DNA of 64,000 bases from JAICYJ01 sp963766445 (lineage in GTDB: Bacteria; Actinomycetota; Thermoleophilia; Gaiellales; JAICJC01). Both the position numbers and the translations under genes were made by a program. Location: positions 61,068-125,067 of the forward strand of contig CAVXZW010000021.1 of NCBI GenBank assembly GCA_963766445.1, given 5' to 3'. The notes beneath the pieces were generated by a model. It was not told the DNA's origin and searched no databases. It worked only from the letters and a program-made list of their open reading frames with translations. Within the stretch, counting starts at the first letter, position 1. Each line of letters begins with the position of its first letter. Below are positions 7,304-15,542 of this stretch, piece by piece.

Positions 7304-8419
7304 CTAGAGGCTTTCGGCCTGCCGGTCGAGGTCACGCGCGATCACCAGCCGCTGCACCTCGGCGGTACCGTCCACCACCTGCAGCATCTTCGCCAGCGCG
7401 ATGAACCGCGCCAGCGGGTGGTCGTTCAGCCAGCCGTAGGCGCCCAGCACCTCGCTGCAGGTGATCGCCGCGCGCAGGGCGGCGTCCGGTGCGAACCGCT
7501 TCGCGTGCGCCACCGCCACCGGCCCCGCGGGCGTGCCCAACCGTTCCGCCGCCGCCGTAACCAGCAGGCGTGACGCCTCGAGGTCGGTGGCGGCGTCCGC
7601 GAGCATCCAGCGGATGCCCTGGAAGTCCAGCACCCGTTCGCCGAATGCCTGCCGGTCTCGGGCGTAGCGCAGGGCCGTGTCCAGCGACTCCGCGTGCAGG
7701 CCGGTCGCGATCGCGGCGATGTCGCAGCGGGCGACGTCGATCGCGGCCAGCGCTGCCCGCATGCCCGTACCGGCCGGCACCAGCTGCTGCGCCGGCGTGT
7801 CCTCCAGCAGCATCTCGCCGATCGGCAGGAAGGCCGAGGCGGCCTTGTCGTAGATGCGCGGGAACGAGACGCCCTGCGCCCGCCCGTCGACCGCCATGAT
7901 CGCGATGTCGCGGTGGCCGGCCCCGTCGCCCGTGTGGCACACGACCAGGAACAGATCGGCCTCGCCCGCCAGCGACACCCACGCTTTGCGGCCGCTGACG
8001 CGCCAGCCCTGCCCGTCCGGGCGAGCAACCGTCGTGATCGCGGTGGCGTCCGATCCGGCCTGCGGCTCGGTCAGCGAGAAGCCGCCCAGCGCGTCGCCGG
8101 TCCGCAGCCGCTCGCCCCACGTCGCGATCAGCTCCGGCGAGCCGGCGCCGTGCAGGGCTGCCGCAACGGCGTTGTGCATCGACAGCGAGAAGGCGAACGC
8201 CGCGTCTCCGCGTCCCAGCTGCTCGAACACCCGCATGCCGTTCGGGTACGACAGCCCCAGCCCGCCGGCCGGCTCCGGCACGAACAGCGCGGTCAGCCCG
8301 GAGGCCGCCGCCAGCTCGCGCGGGTAGCGCCCGCTGCGGTCCCAGCCCGGCGCCTCCGTGCGCACGTGGTCGTCGACCAGGGCCTGTGCCCGGTCGACGA
8401 TCGTCTCCGCGGCGGTCAT
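7304..8419 (-). CDS. Acyl-CoA dehydrogenase family flavoprotein
   Basis: 371 residues from ATG 8419. FAD-dependent alpha,beta-dehydrogenation of an acyl-CoA; the chain length cannot be read from sequence. The middle domain carries GGFSLTEPQAGSDATAI, and the C-terminal helical domain carries QAFGERVLDFQGIRWMLADAATDLEASR. The usual catalytic EGT box reads VVDGTAEVQRLV, with Asp replacing the usual catalytic Glu. So either a subfamily with its base elsewhere (as in isovaleryl-CoA dehydrogenase) or altered activity is possible. Complete; divergent from the hypothetical gene at 8497. Confidence 0.85.
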   Translation of the reverse strand: MTAAETIVDRAQALVDDHVRTEAPGWDRSGRYPRELAAASGLTALFVPEPAGGLGLSYPNGMRVFEQLGRGDAAFAFSLSMHNAVAAALHGAGSPELIATWGERLRTGDALGGFSLTEPQAGSDATAITTVARPDGQGWRVSGRKAWVSLAGEADLFLVVCHTGDGAGHRDIAIMAVDGRAQGVSFPRIYDKAASAFLPIGEMLLEDTPAQQLVPAGTGMRAALAAIDVARCDIAAIATGLHAESLDTALRYARDRQAFGERVLDFQGIRWMLADAATDLEASRLLVTAAAERLGTPAGPVAVAHAKRFAPDAALRAAITCSEVLGAYGWLNDHPLARFIALAKMLQVVDGTAEVQRLVIARDLDRQAESL

Positions 8420-8496
8420 CCGCGGATCATAGGACTGCGGCTTGCCTCGGCGGGCGACTCCTGCTTTGCTAAGGGGTACTCGAGAAAGGAGCCCCG

Positions 8497-8850
8497 ATGC
8501 AGCGCAATGGGAGCGGCGCGGCACGGTTTGCGGAGCGGCGGGTGCAGGGCGTCGGCGACGACGGCGCCGATGACCAGATCACGATCTGGATTGAGCGCCG
8601 TGCCGGGGCGGTGTGGGCCGTCGGCCGCGCGGTCGACCTGGATCAGCGCGCCGATGGTGCGGTGCACGCGGACGACTACGTGTTCGAAGGATTCGAGATG
8701 GGCGATGCGCTGGAGGCTGCGAACGAGGCGCTGCAGGCCGATCTGGACGTGAGCCGCGATGAGGGTCGGCCGCAGTCGGTGGAGCCGTTCCAGGAGCGCG
8801 AACTGCTGGAGCCGCTGGAGCGCTGGTTCTTCGGCCGCTCGCCGCGATAA
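8497..8850 (+). CDS. Hypothetical protein, unrecognised family
   Basis: 117 residues, start ATG 8497 with a good AAAGGAG ribosome site 5 nt upstream. I do not recognise a family. The protein is acidic, soluble, without signal peptide or membrane segment. It has a strand-like centre (DQITIWIERRAGAVWAVGRAV) and a helix ALEAANEALQADLDVSRDEG. It ends with Trp-containing ERWFFGRSPR. It stands alone, divergent from the acyl-CoA dehydrogenase and convergent with mntH. The base composition matches its neighbours, so there is no sign of transfer. Confidence 0.75.
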   Translation: MQRNGSGAARFAERRVQGVGDDGADDQITIWIERRAGAVWAVGRAVDLDQRADGAVHADDYVFEGFEMGDALEAANEALQADLDVSRDEGRPQSVEPFQERELLEPLERWFFGRSPR

Positions 8851-8859
8851 CTAGCTGGG

Positions 8860-10125
8860 CTAGCCGAGCACGGTCACGGCCAGCAGCACCACGTTCATCG
8901 CGATCACCAGGCACGACACCAGCACGGCTAGGCCGTGCAGGATGCGGCCGTTGGCCATGTCGCCCATCACGTCGCGGCGGCGCGTCAGCCACACCAGCGG
9001 AATCACCGCGAACGGCAGCACCAGCGACAGCACCACCTGGCTGGCCACCAGTGTGTCGAGCACGTTCGCGCCCAGGGCGATCACCACGAGCGCTGGGATC
9101 ATGGTGATGAACCGCCGCAGGAACACCGACACCTTCCACTGCATGAACCCGTCCACGATCATCTGGCCGGCCATCGTCCCCACCGTCGAAGAGGACAGGC
9201 CGGAGGCCAGCAGCGCGATGCCGAAGGCGTAGGCCGCACCCTCCCCCAGCAGCGGCTTTAGCGTGGCCTGGGCGTCCTCGAGCCCGCTGACCGGCACGCC
9301 GCTCGAGAAGAACACGGCTGAGGCCATGATCACCATCGAGGAGTTGATCAGCCAGGCGCCGTTCATGGCCAGCGCGATGTCGACCAGCTCGCGGCGGAAG
9401 TGCTGGTGCTTGCTGTTGCCGTCGAGCAGCTTGTTGCGTGGCTGCACCAGCCCGGAGTGCAGGTAGACGACGTGCGGCATCACCGTGGCGCCGACCATGG
9501 CCACGGCCACGTACACGGCGCTCGGGGTCAGGTTCGGCACGAGCATGCCGTGCAGGATGCCCGCCGGGTCGGGGTTGGAGATGAAGACCTCGACGAAGAA
9601 GCACGCGCCGATCACGGCCACGAAGGCGATGATCAGCATCTCGAAGCGGCTGTGCCCGCGCTGCTGGACGGCCAGCATCGCGAACGACAGCACCGCGGTT
9701 ATCAGCGCCGATGGAAACAGCCCCAGCCCGAACAGGATCTGCATGCCGACGGCTGCGCCCAGGAACTCGGCCAGGTCGGTGGCCATGGCCGCCGCCTCCG
9801 CGGACAGCCACAGCCAGATGCGCGTGCGGCGGGTGCTGTGGGCGCGGATCGCCTGGGGCAGGGTCATGCCGGAGGCGATGCCGAGCTTGGCCGAAAGCGA
9901 CTGGATCAGGATCGCCATCAGGTTCGACAGCAGCAGCACCCACAGCAGCATGTAGCCGTAGTCGGCGCCGGCCTGGATGTTGGTCGCGAAGTTGCCGGGG
10001 TCCATGTAGGCCACGCTGGCAACGAACGCCGGGCCCAGGAACGGCAGCACCCGCCGCACGCGCGCGAACGGCGATCGCAGGCCCTGCATCGGGGCGACGG
10101 CGGTCTGCAGCGATCGCGAGGTCAT
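8860..10125 (-). CDS. mntH: Nramp-type divalent metal (Mn2+) transporter MntH
   Basis: 421 residues, about 11 membrane segments. Proton-coupled uptake of Mn2+/Fe2+ across the cytoplasmic membrane. The metal-site motif in helix 1 reads AYMDPGNFATN and that in helix 6 reads VGATVMPHVVYLHS; both are intact. The start overlaps the 3' end of the MntR gene by 4 nt, so the two are co-transcribed from the promoter at about 10800. Complete. Confidence 0.95.
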   Translation of the reverse strand: MTSRSLQTAVAPMQGLRSPFARVRRVLPFLGPAFVASVAYMDPGNFATNIQAGADYGYMLLWVLLLSNLMAILIQSLSAKLGIASGMTLPQAIRAHSTRRTRIWLWLSAEAAAMATDLAEFLGAAVGMQILFGLGLFPSALITAVLSFAMLAVQQRGHSRFEMLIIAFVAVIGACFFVEVFISNPDPAGILHGMLVPNLTPSAVYVAVAMVGATVMPHVVYLHSGLVQPRNKLLDGNSKHQHFRRELVDIALAMNGAWLINSSMVIMASAVFFSSGVPVSGLEDAQATLKPLLGEGAAYAFGIALLASGLSSSTVGTMAGQMIVDGFMQWKVSVFLRRFITMIPALVVIALGANVLDTLVASQVVLSLVLPFAVIPLVWLTRRRDVMGDMANGRILHGLAVLVSCLVIAMNVVLLAVTVLG

Positions 10126-10775
10126 ACCGGCCCCACCCGGATCCGCTCCGCGACGGCCACGCCCAGCGACTGCTGGATGCCGTCCACCTCCAGGGACACC
10201 GGGCCGTCGAACGGCGCCTTGTCGACCATCCGCACGCGCGCCTCCGGCACCATGCCCAGGCTGGCCAGGTAGCGCAGCAGCGGGGCGTCGTCGGGGACGC
10301 GGCAGATCACCGCATCATCGCCCGGCTCCAGCTCGAGCAGCGCCCGGCTGGTCTCGGCCGGCAGCGTCAGGTCGGGCCCGGGAATCGGATCGCCGTGGGG
10401 GTCGGTGTCCGGGTAGCCGAGCGCGCGATCGAGCGCCGCCTCGAGCTCCTCCGACAGCACGTGCTCAAGCCGTTCCGCCTCCACATGCACGCTGTCCCAT
10501 GGCAGCCCCAGCGCTTCGGTCAGGTACAGCTCCAGCAGCCGGTGGTGCCGCAGCACCTCGACCGCCACCCGGTTGCCGGCGTCGGTCAGCTGCGCGCCGT
10601 GGTACGGCCGATGCTCGACCAGTCCCAGCTCGGCGAGCTTCTTGACCATGGCCGTGGCGGCTGCGGCCGATACGCCCATCTTCTCGGCGATCTCGTTCGT
10701 GGTCGCCAGTTTGTCCGACTGCGCTTGCAGCAGGTAGATCTGCTTGACGTAGTCCTGAACGGCTTCGGATTGCAT
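10122..10775 (-). CDS. mntR: DtxR/MntR-family metal-dependent transcriptional regulator
   Basis: 217 residues. An N-terminal winged HTH (ATTNEIAEKMGVSAAAATAMVKKLAELGLVEH) is followed by a DtxR metal-binding/dimerisation domain with HHRLLELYL and HVEAERLEHVLSEE. A FeoA-like SH3 domain lies at the C-terminus. It likely senses Mn2+ or Fe2+ and represses its own operon with mntH. The ATG (10775) lies at the centre of a 10-bp palindrome, and a second weaker palindrome lies just upstream. The metal specificity is inferred from the mntH partner. Confidence 0.9.
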   Translation of the reverse strand: MQSEAVQDYVKQIYLLQAQSDKLATTNEIAEKMGVSAAAATAMVKKLAELGLVEHRPYHGAQLTDAGNRVAVEVLRHHRLLELYLTEALGLPWDSVHVEAERLEHVLSEELEAALDRALGYPDTDPHGDPIPGPDLTLPAETSRALLELEPGDDAVICRVPDDAPLLRYLASLGMVPEARVRMVDKAPFDGPVSLEVDGIQQSLGVAVAERIRVGPV

Positions 10776-10786
10776 CCAATCCGAAG
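10763..10786. promoter_or_regulatory. Perfect 10-bp inverted repeat spanning the mntR start codon
   Basis: CTTCGGATTG (10763-10772) and CAATCCGAAG (10777-10786) are separated by 4 nt, and the mntR ATG overlaps this spacer. It may be an autoregulatory operator for the DtxR-type protein, or an mRNA hairpin that would bury the start codon. Confidence 0.6.
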
Positions 10787-10803
10787 TTTAGCCAAGATTA
10801 AAC
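10786..10803. promoter_or_regulatory. Possible MntR/DtxR-type operator
   Basis: GTTTAGCCAAGATTAAAC has GTTTA/TAAAC arms around an 8-nt centre and resembles AT-flanked DtxR-family boxes. It lies directly upstream of mntR, where the promoter must be. Confidence 0.4.
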
Positions 10804-10809
10804 CTGGAA

Positions 10810-11641
10810 TCAACCGACTACGGTGAGCGGCGGCAGATCTCCTGCAAACAGGCCCGCCGCGCGGCCCGTTCGCTCGAGCACCGCGAGCGCCCGCGCACCT
10901 TCGGGGCCGAGATCGACGGTGTGGTCGTTGACGTACAGCTCGACATAGGGCCAGATCACGCTCTCGTCCATCTCCTGGGCGTGGCGCCGGATGGTGACCA
11001 GCGCCTCGTCGCGGTTGGCCCACCCGTAGGCGATCGACTCCCGCAGCAGGCTCGCGAACTCGGCGGCGAATGCCGTCGGGCAGCGCCCGGTCGGCCAGGA
11101 TCCCGCCCAGCGGCACCGGCGCATCCGCCAACCGCTCGAACGACATGCCCAGGTCCTCTACCAGCGTCAAGCCGTCGCGCTGGTAGGTGAGCCGGCCCTC
11201 GTGGATGAGCACGCCCAGGTCGGCGTCGCCGCGCAGGAGCGCGGGCCCGATGTCGGTGAACACGGTCTGGTTGATCGTGCCCTGGTGCGGGTGCAGGCAG
11301 TGGTAGAGCAGCGTTGCCGTGGTGGTCTTGCCCGGGCACAGCACCCGCGACTGCGGTGACGGGGCTGTTCCCGGCCCGGCCGCGACCAGCAGCGGGCCGA
11401 CGCCGAACCCGAGCGCGGCGCCACTGGCCAGCACCACGAACCGGTCGGAGAGCAGCAGAGCGGCGTGGAAGCTGGCCTTGGCGATGTCGTAGCGGCCGGC
11501 GAACAGCCCGTCGTTCAACTGCTGCACGTCGACCAGCTCCACGTCCAGCTCGAACCCGCGCATGTCGATACGGCGCTCCAGGATCGCGTGAAAGGCGAAC
11601 GTGTCGTTGGGGCAGGGGGAGATGCCGACGCGCAGCTTCAC
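10810..11641 (-). CDS. mqnD: 1,4-dihydroxy-6-naphthoate synthase MqnD (one frameshift)
   Basis: Futalosine menaquinone pathway: converts cyclic de-hypoxanthinyl futalosine to 1,4-dihydroxy-6-naphthoate. Starts at GTG 11641 with LRVGISPCPNDTFAFHA, the MqnD hallmark; VLCPGKTTTATLLYH and DADLGVLIHEGRLTY follow. The frame breaks near 11079 with one extra C (LADRALP to TAFAAEFASLLRES), then ends DLPPLTVVG. The length is one over a multiple of three; the corrected protein is about 276 residues. Last gene of the nadBCA-mqnBD operon; its start overlaps the mqnB stop. Confidence 0.9.
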
Positions 11642-12214
11642 GATGCCAGCATGCTATCCAGCCGCTCGCGCAGCGCATCCAGCGCCGGATCCAGCGACCA
11701 GCCGGCCACGTCGCGGTCGCCGGCCATGTTCGATACCGCCCGTAGCATCGTGCAGGGGATCTCGCCGGTCATTGCCGCCAGGGCAACCGCGTATCCTTCC
11801 ATCTCCTCGAGCACCGCCCGCGGCTCGGCCGCGCGACGCGCATCGGGCCTGGTCGAGCGACTCCGATGCGCGTGCCACCGAAAGCGCCAGTCCGTCCTGC
11901 CCGTCGAGCGCCGCCTCGTCGCTGTCGGCGAACCCCAGCTGGGCCGGCGTCCGGTCGCCGACGCCGAGGCCGTGGCAGCGCACCAGCCCGGGCGCCAGCA
12001 CCGCGCCGATCGGGGCCAGCTCGGCGTCGTAGCTCCCGGCCACACCGGCCAGCACCAGCCGCTGCGGCCGGTGCCGGGCGATCGCGTGCATCGCGCCCAC
12101 GCCGGCCCGGGCCAGGCCGAAGCCGCACAGCTCTAGCGGCGCGTGCCTGAGCGCCAGCCGCCGCGCCTCGAGCTCGGTCGGGACGAGCACGAGCGTGACG
12201 GGCGCCGTGCTCAC
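11638..12214 (-). CDS. mqnB: Futalosine hydrolase MqnB (one frameshift)
   Basis: Nucleoside-phosphorylase-like hydrolase that removes hypoxanthine from futalosine. Visible features are LVLVPTELEARRL near the N-terminus and LVLAGVAGSYDAELAPIGAV. The C-terminal EMEGYAVALAA (the substrate-binding Met-Glu pair) is followed by GEIPCTMLRAVSNMAGDRD. The frame changes between about 11836 and 11870. GTG 12214 overlaps the nadA stop and the end overlaps the mqnD start. The corrected length is about 191 residues. The mqnD partner supports MqnB over a generic MTA/SAH nucleosidase. Confidence 0.87.
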
Positions 12215-13141
12215 ACGATCTCGACCATCCGCTCGATCGCGCCGCGCGCCCGCGCGGCGACGTCGTCGGGGACGGTCACTGGGTACTGCATCTCGCGCAG
12301 GCTGTCCCGCAGCTTGGGCAGGGTGATCTGCTTCATGTAGCGGCATACCGCCCGCTCCGACATCGCGTAGAACCGCTTGTCGGGCGCCTCCTTGCGCAGC
12401 CTGTGCAGGATGCCGGTCTCGGTTGCGACCACGAACTCGCTGCGCTGCGACGATGCCACGTGGCGCACCATTCCCTCGGTCGACAGCACGTGGGTGGTCT
12501 CGGCCAGCTTGGCGTCGTGCGAGGCCGCGTACAGGCACTGGCTGGCGCAGCCGCATTCCGGGTGGATCAGCAGGTCGGTCTCGGGCCGCTGCTCCATCAT
12601 CCGGCTGACGTCCTGCGGGCGGATGCCGGCGTGGACGTGGCACTCGCCGGGCCAGATCTTCATGCGCCGGCCGGTCAGCCGCTCCAGGTAGGCGCCGAGG
12701 AACATGTCCGGCAGAAACAGGATGTCGCGGTGCTCGGGAACGGCCTCGATGATGGCGCGCGCGTTCCCCGACGTGCAGCAGTAATCGGACAGCGCCTTCA
12801 CCTCGGCCGTGGTGTTGACATAGCTGACAACAACCGCGCCCGGGTTCTCCTGCTTCCAGCGCTCGAGCGCCTCGGCGTCGATGCTGGCCGCCAGCGAGCA
12901 GCCTGCTTCCAGGTCGGGGATCAGCACGGTGCGCTCGGGCGCCAGGATGGCGGCCGTCTCGGCCATGAAGTGCACGCCCGGCGAACACGATCACGTCGGC
13001 GTCGGTGGCGGCCGCCTGCTGCGACAGGCCCAGCGAGTCGCCGACGTAGTCGGCCACGTCCTGCACCTCGGCGACCTGGTAGTTGTGGGCCAGGATCACG
13101 GCGTTGCGCTCGCGTGCCAGCGTGCGCACCTCGTCTTGCAT
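12211..13141 (-). CDS. nadA: Quinolinate synthase A (one frameshift)
   Basis: [4Fe-4S] enzyme condensing iminoaspartate with dihydroxyacetone phosphate to quinolinate. The N-terminal ERNAVILAHNYQVAEVQDVADYVGDSLGLS lies in one frame. After DVIVFAG the frame changes near 12975, and conserved sequence continues HFMAETAAILAPER. Cluster ligands sit in SDYCCTSGNA, HPECGCASQC and the C-terminal region. The start is set at ATG 13141 (MQDEVRTLARERN). The length is one over a multiple of three, giving about 309 residues. Overlaps mqnB. Confidence 0.92.
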
Positions 13142-13161
13142 GGTCTCGATATCGGGTTCGG

Positions 13162-14005
13162 TCAGGATGCTGATGGTGGTACCTCCAGTGCGATGTCGAG
13201 CGCGCGCACCGAGTGCGTGAGCGCTCCCACCGAGATCGCATCGACCCCGGTCTCGGCCACCTCGCGGATGGTGTCGGTGGTGATGCCGCCGGACGCCTCC
13301 AGGCGTGCCCGGCCGGCCGTCGTCGCCACCGCCCGGCGCAGCTGCGCGGGCGGCATGTTGTCGAGCAGGATCACGTCCGCGCCGGCATCGAGCGCCTGCT
13401 GCAGCTGGTCGAGCGTGTCGACCTCGACTTCGACCGGGCGTCCTGGGTGGCGCACGGCGGACGCGCTCGATCGCGGCCGGCACGCCTCCGGCGACGGCCA
13501 CGTGGTTGTCCTTGATCAGCACGGCGTCGTGCAGACCGGCGCGGTGGTTGGTGCCGCCGCCGCAGGCCACGGCGTTCTTGTCCAGCACGCGCAGGCCGGG
13601 GGCCGTCTTGCGCGTGTCCAGCAGCTGCACGCCGGTTCCGTCCACCAGGTCGGCGTAGCGCCGTGTGGTCGTGGCGATGCCGGACATTCGCTGCAGCAGG
13701 TTGAGCGCGGTGCGCTCGCCCGTCAGCAGCGCCCGCACGGACGCGTGCAGCCGGGCCACAACCTGGGGCGGGTGCTCGATGCGATCGCCGTCCTCGGCGA
13801 GCCGCTCGATGCGAGCCTCGGGGTCGAGCTCGAGCAGCACCGCGAACGCCTGGTCGAGCCCGCAGATGACGCCCGCCTCGCGCACCACGACGTCGGCGCT
13901 GCCGCGCAGATCGGCGGGCACGATCGCGTCGGTGGTGACGTCGCCGCTGCCGACGTCCTCGGCGAGGGCGCGGGCGATCACACTGTCTGGGGCTGGGCCG
14001 GGCAC
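13162..14005 (-). CDS. nadC: Nicotinate-nucleotide pyrophosphorylase (quinolinate phosphoribosyltransferase) (one frameshift)
   Basis: Converts quinolinate and PRPP to nicotinate mononucleotide. The N-terminal part has ALAEDVGSGDVTTDAIVP, GERTALNLLQRMSGIAT and LLDTRKTAPGLRVLDKNAVACGGG. The frame changes near 13450 and resumes with VEVEVDTLDQLQQAL, ILLDNMPP and LEASGGIT. Starts at GTG 14005, overlapping nadB by 28 nt. The length is one over a multiple of three, about 280 residues. Confidence 0.93.
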
Positions 14006-15465
14006 GGCATCCTATGGGCGAGGGCGGGGTCTTCGGAGGGGAAGTCGAGCCGCACGTGCGCGCCCCGGCTCTCGTGACGCCGGAGCGCCGCGGCGGCGAT
14101 CAGCTGGGCGACGTCGCGTGGGTTGGAGGCCGGCTGGTCGGCGAGCCACTCCAGCATCCGCTCCAGCCCGGCGGCCTCGCGCAGCGGGCCGGCATCGCTC
14201 CACATCCGGCGCCGCAGCTCGGCCAGCGGCGCGCCGGCCAGCGGATGCCGTGGCGGGTCGGTCTCCGCCTGAACCGGCGCGGCGTCCAGCCCGGCGGCGA
14301 CCGCGCGGTGGGAGAAGACGAAGCATTCGAGCAGCGAGTTCGACGCCAGCCGGTTCGCGCCGTGCACGCCGCTTGACGCGCACTCGCCCACGGCGTAGAG
14401 GCCGGCGATGTCGCTGGCGCCGTCCAGGCCGGTGGCGATCCCGCCCATCAGGTAGTGCGCCGCCGGCGACACCGGCAGCCGGTCGCGGGTCAGGTCGAGG
14501 CCGGCTCGCGCGGCGCCCTCGACCAGGTTCGGGAACCGGTCGCGCACGGCGGCGGCGTCCAGGTGGCCCAGCGTCAGGTAGCTGACCGCTCCGCCGGCCA
14601 GCCGGTTCTGGATCTCCCGGGCCACGACATCGCGCGGCGCCAGCTCACCGTCGGGGTGCACGTCTCGCATGAATCGCCGGCCGCGATCGTCGACCAGATG
14701 GGCGCCCTCGCCGCGCACCGCCTCGGAGATCAGGAAGGCCCGGTCGCCGACCGCGAGCGCCGTGGGGTGGAACTGCACGAACTCCATGTCCGAGATGGTC
14801 GCCCCGGCCCGGCGTGCGATCGCGATGCCGTCACCGAGCGCTCCCGGAGGGTTGGTGGTGCGGGCGTACAGCGCGCCGGCGCCGCCGGTGGCGATCAGCG
14901 TCATCCGCGATCGCAGCGGCCGTAGCTCGTCGTGGCCGATCACCCATGCTCCGGCACAGCCGCCGCCATCGGCGATCAGCTCCAGCATCGCCGTGTGCTC
15001 GAGCACGCTGATCAGCGGCTGGGAGCGGACGCGGGCGATCAGCACCTCGGAGATGTGCTGGCCCGTGGCGCTGCCGCCCGCGTGCAGGATCCGCCGGCGG
15101 CCGTGGCCGCCCTCGCGGCCCAGCGCCAGGTGACCGTCGCGGTCGCGGTCGAACGGCACGCCCATGCGCTCCAGGTCGGCCATCCGGTGCGGGGCATCGG
15201 ACACCAGCAGCTCGACCGCGCGCGGGTCGCAGAGCCCGCGTCCGACCAGCATCGTGTCCGCCATGTGCTGTGACGGGTCGTCATCCGGCCCGATCGCGGC
15301 GGCGACGCCGCCCTGGGCGTAGAACGAGTTCGACGACTGCAGCGATCCCTTGCTGACCAGGGTCACGCGTGCCCCCAGCTCGGCCGCTTGCAGAGCCGCG
15401 TAGAGGCCCGCCAGGCCGGCGCCGGCGACGAGCAGGTCGACCGTGTGATGGTCGTCTCGGATCAC
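13978..15465 (-). CDS. nadB: L-aspartate oxidase
   Basis: 495 residues, complete. The FAD-dependent first step of de novo NAD synthesis (aspartate to iminoaspartate). The dinucleotide-binding motif VAGAGLAGLYAALQAAE is followed by SNSFYAQGGVAAAI. The succinate-dehydrogenase-like HPDGELAPRDVVAREI holds the active-site Arg, and GANRLASNSLLECFVF lies near the C-terminus. GTG 15465 is the start; a TAATAT -10 lies 9 nt upstream, implying a very short leader. First gene of the nadBCA-mqnBD operon. Confidence 0.95.
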   Translation of the reverse strand: MIRDDHHTVDLLVAGAGLAGLYAALQAAELGARVTLVSKGSLQSSNSFYAQGGVAAAIGPDDDPSQHMADTMLVGRGLCDPRAVELLVSDAPHRMADLERMGVPFDRDRDGHLALGREGGHGRRRILHAGGSATGQHISEVLIARVRSQPLISVLEHTAMLELIADGGGCAGAWVIGHDELRPLRSRMTLIATGGAGALYARTTNPPGALGDGIAIARRAGATISDMEFVQFHPTALAVGDRAFLISEAVRGEGAHLVDDRGRRFMRDVHPDGELAPRDVVAREIQNRLAGGAVSYLTLGHLDAAAVRDRFPNLVEGAARAGLDLTRDRLPVSPAAHYLMGGIATGLDGASDIAGLYAVGECASSGVHGANRLASNSLLECFVFSHRAVAAGLDAAPVQAETDPPRHPLAGAPLAELRRRMWSDAGPLREAAGLERMLEWLADQPASNPRDVAQLIAAAALRRHESRGAHVRLDFPSEDPALAHRMPCPAQPQTV

Positions 15466-15474
15466 GGCCCGCGC

Positions 15475-15480
15475 ATATTA
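15475..15480 (-). promoter_or_regulatory. -10 element for the nadB operon
   Basis: TAATAT on the minus strand, 9 nt before the GTG of nadB. It faces the divergent sigR-type promoter, whose -35 begins only 26 bp away. Confidence 0.5.
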
Positions 15481-15483
15481 GCT

Positions 15484-15500
15484 CAAGTGACTAAAACTTG
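15484..15500. promoter_or_regulatory. Small inverted repeat between nadB and the sigR-like gene
   Basis: CAAGT (15484-15488) and ACTTG (15496-15500) flank a 7-nt AT-rich centre, positioned over the nadB spacer and adjacent to the sigR -35. It may be an operator; the arms are short, so chance is possible. Confidence 0.3.
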
Positions 15501-15505
15501 CCGTG

Positions 15506-15531
15506 GGGAATATGCGGGCGTCAGCGACGTT
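15506..15531 (+). promoter_or_regulatory. SigmaR/SigmaH-type (ECF) promoter
   Basis: GGGAAT at 15506-15511 and GTT at 15529-15531 are 17 nt apart, matching the GGGAAT-N17/18-GTT promoter known for actinobacterial SigR/SigH. It lies 11 bp before the sigma gene, indicating autoregulation. Confidence 0.75.
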
Positions 15532-15542
15532 GACCGATTCGG

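Noticed and set aside
8851..8863. Small inverted repeat CTAGC-TGG-GCTAG between convergent genes as a terminator
   Set aside because: Only 5 bp, no T-run on either strand, and it overlaps the mntH stop codon.
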